From Populus alba (Eukaryota; Streptophyta; Magnoliopsida; Malpighiales; Salicaceae): a DNA stretch of 64,000 bases. A model generated the notes under the pieces. It had not been told where the DNA came from, did no database searches, and was given only the letters and a program-made list of their open reading frames with translations. Location of the stretch: positions 10,259,875 through 10,323,874 of the forward strand of contig NC_133300.1 in assembly GCF_005239225.2 (NCBI RefSeq), given 5' to 3'. The position numbers and the translations under genes were made by a program. Of this stretch, positions 59,035-64,000 are shown in pieces; positions within the stretch are counted from its first letter, which is position 1, and every line of letters begins with the position of its first letter.

Positions 59035-59552
59035 AGCCTTAATAGTTGCCGGCCTGACTTGACATGATGAGTGAATCAGCTAATTTGAAGTATGGACCGA
59101 ATAATTCAGTGAAAAAAAAACCTACTTCACTTGCTAATGATGGTGTTGAATGCTTTGCTTGCTGTTCACTTGCTTCAATTTCAATGTAATTGAGCATATG
59201 AATTAGCTTGATTTCTGTGACAATCTTTCTACTTGTTAGTTTCCATCATGCATGCATCAAAATGCAGACTGAACAAGATGGTTGTGAAAAGAAAAGGTTT
59301 CATGAGATGGTACAGTATTTTATGACACTTGATTCTTTTTAAGAATTCAACACTTTTTACTGTAGGGTTTACATGTTCTATAGAAGATAGTACCTTACAA
59401 TCCACTTTTTCCATCGTCTATCCAAAACTCCACAACCAGCACTGTGATATGATTGAAGGCCAAACGAAACTGCAATGTCAGTCTTAAATTCCCAGTGATC
59501 ATCTACCCAGCGAACACTTGCAACCTTCCCCTCCAAATATTGATCGTTTATG

Positions 59553-61430
59553 TCATTCAAGGATAAGTTTTTCTTTGACCAGTCCCACATTTTTCCTTAA
59601 GCCATCAATCATGTACTTGCAAGTTTGGCTATTTGGTGCAAATCCAACTTTCAGCATCCGTTCTTGCAGCTCCATGAACTTGGCCACATCACCATCTTCA
59701 CAAACAATTCTGACAAGTGTACTATAACTCTCACTATCAAAAATTTGAAATTCCTTGGCAAACAATACCAATAACGATTCTGCTTTGCCAGCATCCTTTT
59801 CTCTGCAGTACCCATGTATCATGGCCCTGCATATTTCTGGATCAGGTTGCAAACCAAAATGAAGCATTTCTTCCATCAACTTTTCAGCCTCTATACTTCT
59901 GCCCATTCTACACAAGCAGCGGATGAGGGCTTTATAGGTAAGAAGATTTGGGTTTATGTTCCCAACAACAATCTCAGCTTTTAGAGACAATGCATCTGCT
60001 ACACAATCACTTTTGCAGAGAGACTCGATGAGTTTATTATAGATTTCCACATGAGGTATATAACCACGCTGAGACATTCTTTCCAGAAGAGTCTTTGCTG
60101 CAAACGGTCTATCCTCTTCACATAAAGAAGCTACTAGATAATCATAAATATCTGGAGAGATTGAAACACCAAATTTCTCAAGCTCCACAACCAAATTCAA
60201 AGCGGAAATTAACCAACCCTCTTTCCTGTATCCTTGAATAAGAACCCGACAAGTAAAACTATCGGGGGAAATCCCATTTCCTATCATCTCATACAACAAT
60301 GACTTAGACTCTAGCATCTTTCCTTCCTTGCAATAACCACAAATAAGAGTATTATATGAAACAACATCTGGTTTCAACCCTCTGTGAACCATTCTATGAA
60401 GGAGTTGGTGAGCCTCCCTCACCCTTCCTTCTTTACAAAGGCCATTCATTAATGCAGTATATGAAACCAAATCTGGCAAGACACACCTTCTATACATTAT
60501 CCTGTACAGATAAAACGCATCACTCAATCTTCCTCTTCCACAGTAGCTATTAATCAGCGTATTATATGTCACTATATCTGGCTCAAAGCCGTCTTCCTCC
60601 ATCTTCTCCAAGAAATCATTCATCCTATCGATATCTCCATCCTTGCAAAATAGATGGGTCAGAATATTAAATGTATATGAATTCGGGATAACACCAACTC
60701 TTCCCATCTCTCCATAAACATGCCAGCAAAGATGGATATGATTCGACTTTAACAACCCATTCAGAAGATAATTGCAAGCAATCACACTAGGAGCATAACC
60801 AACCTCTAAAATCTGCATAAAAGTCCTAAAACCTTCTTTAATCATACCCGCTTTCACATAAGCCTTAAGTAACAAATCAAAAATAATAGGGTCCCAATTA
60901 CAGTCTTGACAACACAAAAACAAACATTGAAACACATCTTCATCAGTTTCTTTAACCAACGGAATCAATTCAGTTAAGAATTTCATAGCTTGTTCGAATT
61001 CTTTAGACCAAGCTAAAACATGAAGAATATGACAATAGTTAAGAGTAGAGGGTTTGAGACCCAGATCATTTTTAACCCAGTTAAAGAAAGTGAGAGCTGA
61101 AACAGAATCGGACTGGCATCTCAATAAAACCCTAGAGATTTCATTGGCACCCAGATGATGAATAAGCCCCTTTACGTCATCATTTTGTAGAAGGGTTAAA
61201 TGGGTGTTGTCTCGTTTGAGAGAGGAGTAAATGAGATTGACAAAATTGTTGGGGTTTTGATTTTCAGGGAGGAAATTGTAAAGCGGGTTTGAGAGAGAGA
61301 TGGAGTTGGAGTTTTGTATTGTTTGAAGAGAAGAAGAAGAAGGTACTAAATTCTTAGTAAGTGTGGGGTTTTGTGCATTAGATGCAAAGGTTTTTGAGTT
61401 TTTAAGGATTCTGATTGAAACTCTAGTCAT
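59553..61430 (-). CDS. P-class pentatricopeptide repeat protein, probably mitochondrial
   Basis: An intronless frame of 625 residues. Residues 1-35 are Ser/Arg/Lys/Asn-rich with no acid (MTRVSIRILKNSKTFASNAQ), consistent with an organelle presequence, most likely mitochondrial. From about residue 180 to the C-terminus there are about 12 consecutive 35-residue PPR motifs, e.g. DIVTYNTLINSYCGRGRLSD, DVVSYNTLICGYCKEGKMLE and NLLTYKALIRCLCRMGRSIE, with one or two weaker ones before. There are no E/DYW or SMR domains, so it is P-class. P-class PPR proteins bind organellar RNA sequence-specifically and act in stability, splicing or translation. Upstream (61431-61500) is a purine-rich leader. Which RNA it binds is unknown; the residue 5/35 code could be read from each repeat. 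Confidence 0.95.
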   Translation of the reverse strand: MTRVSIRILKNSKTFASNAQNPTLTKNLVPSSSSLQTIQNSNSISLSNPLYNFLPENQNPNNFVNLIYSSLKRDNTHLTLLQNDDVKGLIHHLGANEISRVLLRCQSDSVSALTFFNWVKNDLGLKPSTLNYCHILHVLAWSKEFEQAMKFLTELIPLVKETDEDVFQCLFLCCQDCNWDPIIFDLLLKAYVKAGMIKEGFRTFMQILEVGYAPSVIACNYLLNGLLKSNHIHLCWHVYGEMGRVGVIPNSYTFNILTHLFCKDGDIDRMNDFLEKMEEDGFEPDIVTYNTLINSYCGRGRLSDAFYLYRIMYRRCVLPDLVSYTALMNGLCKEGRVREAHQLLHRMVHRGLKPDVVSYNTLICGYCKEGKMLESKSLLYEMIGNGISPDSFTCRVLIQGYRKEGWLISALNLVVELEKFGVSISPDIYDYLVASLCEEDRPFAAKTLLERMSQRGYIPHVEIYNKLIESLCKSDCVADALSLKAEIVVGNINPNLLTYKALIRCLCRMGRSIEAEKLMEEMLHFGLQPDPEICRAMIHGYCREKDAGKAESLLVLFAKEFQIFDSESYSTLVRIVCEDGDVAKFMELQERMLKVGFAPNSQTCKYMIDGLRKNVGLVKEKLILE

Positions 61431-62800
61431 TACTTGCTAACTAACAGATCAAAACATAGGAAAAGGGGTGAAAAATAGAGGGAGATAGAGAGATACCAAC
61501 CAGGTTTTGGTTGAGTTGGAGACTACAATCTATCAGATAGGGACGACATGGAATTCCCTGTTCTTCGTTAATTTGGTGCTACTTCTTTTTGTTGATTGAC
61601 TTGCATTATTTTGTCATTGCAAAGGACTTCCATCTCTCTCGCATTTCTTTGCCTTCTAAGCTAGTAATTCAACCCGGCCTCCGTCATCATGTTAATCCGG
61701 TATTAGCCTCATCCATCAGAACAGTATAGTTTTAATTTTTTAAAATAAATTTAATTTTACTTTTAACTGGGTTATATGTTAATTTATTAGATTTACTTGT
61801 TATTTCAGGTAGATTTTATTTTACACCCCATCTATCTATACCAGTCATAAGTTGATCCATCAGGCCCAACTAAATTTAATAATCATGATAATAATTAAAT
61901 ATATAAAATATTTATATTTTATAATTTATAATTTATTTATTTAAGAACTAAGCTCTTTTATTTTTTTAATCTACGTGTTATCCAGTTTCTTATAACAAAT
62001 TAATGCAGATTTTAGAAAATTATTCTAAAAAAATAGATTAGCATTTTATCATTGTAGATAATTTCAGCTATTTTGTTGTAGCATGATCAAATATAGGTGT
62101 TTGGGCATTCTAGTCTTATATACTTGATAAATTCTGGCATTCAAACTTCTTTGGTACCATAATATTTGATACTAAACATACTTTTGCTGCCTGTATATGG
62201 TCAATCAGATTATTTGCTTCAACTACTCTTAATCTTTTTTCTAGAGCAACCTATTTATCATAATTCATAGGACGAGTAAATCTATCATTAAAGGGTGTTT
62301 TAACTGTCAAATCCCAGTAAATGGAGTTTGAACAAGGGTACTAGGGATAAAATGCTATTTAGTTGTTGAATTTCTCCCATGTTCTAAGGAGTATAGGAAG
62401 GAGACATAAGTTGTTGGTCATTCGAGCAACTTCATTCTTCACAAATTCTAATTCACTTTGATAATGTGATTTCAAGTGAGCCATTTTTTTGTTCTTTATC
62501 CTTTCTCTCAGTCGGGTGTAATAGACTTTAGGTAAGGAATCTATGTTTCAACATGTAATGCATATAACAATTTATAAGCAAGAACATGATTACATGCATG
62601 ATTGTGATCCATATGTCAACGTATATTAGATATGTATTTAGCATTTCCAGGAAAGATTGATGGGATCGATAAGTGTTATTTCTTATTAGGAGTAATTCTA
62701 CTTAAGTTGTTGCTTTGAATCATGTTTATCAATAGACATATTATGCATAAAAGATAGGTTACAACTCTTTTTCATTAATAAGACTAACAAGCCCATTACA
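61431..62800. other. PPR gene upstream region and intergenic DNA
   Basis: First 100-150 bases are probable 5'UTR/promoter of the PPR gene on the - strand. The remainder is A/T-rich with no gene. Confidence 0.4.
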
Positions 62801-62818
62801 AGAAAAAAGAAAAGCACA

Positions 62819-63850
62819 TCAATCTTTTTCTTCAATCACTTTTCTAGCCAAAGGTAGGAAGGCAAAGCTATGATTCTCAATCATTGCTAGAAAAGCATTG
62901 GTCTCATCTAAACTCTGATGGCAGCAAAGGATGTCCTCTCCAACCTTTTGGGCATTGGTTCTAAGAATCTTGTCATATCTAGCAACTTCATCCATTTGAT
63001 TATCCATCTTAGTCATCCTCTCTATGAACAACATATTGCTTCGATTCAAGGCATTGTTATTGATGTTAATCTAGCCGTTATGATTTTCTAATGCTAATAA
63101 CTTCTCTTTCAAATGCTTCACCTTTTTCTCGTTCTTTGTCAAGCTTCATTCTCAGCACCTTGATTTCATTTTTTTTAATCATTAGATCTACTTCAACAGC
63201 CTTGATTGCTTTACTGTTTCCTTTAACCCTTACTGCTTATTGTGCTTCAGCTGGTCTGCTTTTCATCATCACATATTTTTTTGTTAAGCTCCTTATATCT
63301 TTAAGCCTTGTCTACCAATTCTACTTAAACTCATACAAATTTATCTTGATAATATTTCATGCTTCCTTGTTAGTTATTGAAGTTATACTTCAATGCTTCA
63401 AGTTCAAAATTGTTTTGCATCCAGTTTAGACCTAGTTCTCCTCTGTCTTTCTCAGATTCTCCCCTAATGGCCTTATCTTTACCCAATTACAGCTCTAACA
63501 ATGTTATTCTTGCATCATTAGATTAAATTTATCTGTCTAGAATCCCTTTTTTTTTTTTTTCTCTTTCTAGCACTATTGCTTCTAAATGTACCTTGTCTCT
63601 TTTGCTCTTACTTAATTCTATTTAGAGCTTTTTTATTTACTCTTTCAGCTCCTCCTCATCATTGACCTTTTTTTTTTTTATGGGCTCTTTCATAACCTGC
63701 AAAGGTCCAGTTTTAGAATATGGTATCCTAAGAACAATAGTGAAAGTCAAATGCCTCCATCTTGTATACTCCTCACTTGTGCTAGGGTCCTTCAAACTTT
63801 TAAACTCTTTTTTTTTATCAGAACGAAATGATTCCAATCTAGTTTGATAA
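62819..63850 (-). pseudogene. Coiled-coil protein relic, retroelement-associated type
   Basis: On the - strand two frames survive: 63837-63637 (MESFRSDKKKEF, then DPSTSEEYTRWRH) and 63049-62819 (MNRSNMLFIERMTKMDNQ, then DETNAFLAMIENH). Between them the - strand is Lys/Glu/Leu-rich with many stops, and its complement gives the hydrophobic + frame 63091-63429, as expected opposite a coiled coil. The layout (Tyr/Trp/Arg-containing N-terminal segment then a long coiled coil) resembles multi-copy plant proteins annotated as DUF7745/plant-mobile-domain relatives. Identification is weak; clearly broken. Confidence 0.35.
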
Positions 63851-64000
63851 TCTTTAGGACCTCACGTGAATATAGATATTTAAATAACCTAGAAAATTAG
63901 TCAAGTCCAATAGTTCTCGGGATATATTGAATGCCCCATAGTTTTCTTACCACAAGATACAAAGCATAACTTATAAACTTGTAATCTTGACCAAAGGTAC
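63851..64000. other. Window edge
   Basis: Continues the - strand relic to its left, in which 'GPKDYQTR' just precedes the Met at 63837, so the real frame probably extends beyond the window. Confidence 0.3.

Noticed and set aside
59378..59590. - strand 70-codon frame overlapping the PPR end
   Set aside because: Overlaps the PPR stop in another frame; more likely 3'UTR than a second gene, though a spliced extension cannot be excluded.
60356..60553. + strand frames opposite the PPR gene
   Set aside because: Periodic antisense shadows of the PPR repeats.

Overview
This is a plant nuclear window: intron-rich genes with GT-AG splicing, AT-rich intergenic DNA and many decayed transposable elements. 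Gene content and the style of the repeats (a short 'fail-to-amplify' type inverted-repeat element, Athila/Tat and long-LTR copia relics) look like a woody rosid, most likely poplar/willow (Salicaceae). That placement is inference from recognition, not from a search.

Five protein-coding genes look intact. (1) A uridine kinase-like gene with a C-terminal UPRT-like domain, 7531-11114 (+), 14 exons, 454 aa. (2) A small conserved plant gene of unknown function, 19352-21280 (+), 3 exons, about 108 aa. (3) A WW-domain DEAD-box RNA helicase of the DRH1/RH14/RH46 type, 34379-40132 (-), 8 coding exons, 784 aa. (4) An R2R3-MYB transcription factor of the MYB62/78/108/112/116 group (subgroup 20), 49399-53205 (+), 3 exons, 191 aa. 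(5) An intronless P-class PPR protein, 59553-61430 (-), 625 aa. A sixth locus, 25040-27700 (+), is an unprocessed D6PK-like AGC kinase pseudogene that has lost its DFD/activation-loop block.

The rest is mostly transposon debris. 1-7000: an Athila-type Ty3 LTR and gag relic, interrupted by a truncated copia LTR with its initiator-Met-tRNA primer site, then a 1.7-kb solo LTR of the same copia family in reverse orientation with a near-perfect 5-bp target duplication. 11.7-13.5 kb: copia integrase relic and an inverted copy of the copia leader. 14.9-17.2 kb: heavily decayed Tat/Ogre-type Ty3 pol. 22.9-23.2 and 31.6-32.6 kb: two copies of one LTR-like repeat. 41.1-43.9 kb (-): hAT transposase relic (BED finger, DUF659, hATC). 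46.7-48.9 kb: CACTA element, 3' truncated. 54.1-55.1 kb (-): reverse-transcriptase relic of an endogenous pararetrovirus type. MITE-like elements lie at 18.95-19.13, 36.3-36.6 and 57.8-58.0 kb.

The genes do not form a pathway; they are independent neighbours typical of a plant chromosome arm. I found no convincing new biological system. The items most worth checking are a coding-like gene fragment antisense inside helicase intron 3, the triplicated SFHxxxMExGR motif in the helicase tail, the kinase pseudogene with precise loss of catalytic blocks, and the conserved small gene of unknown function.
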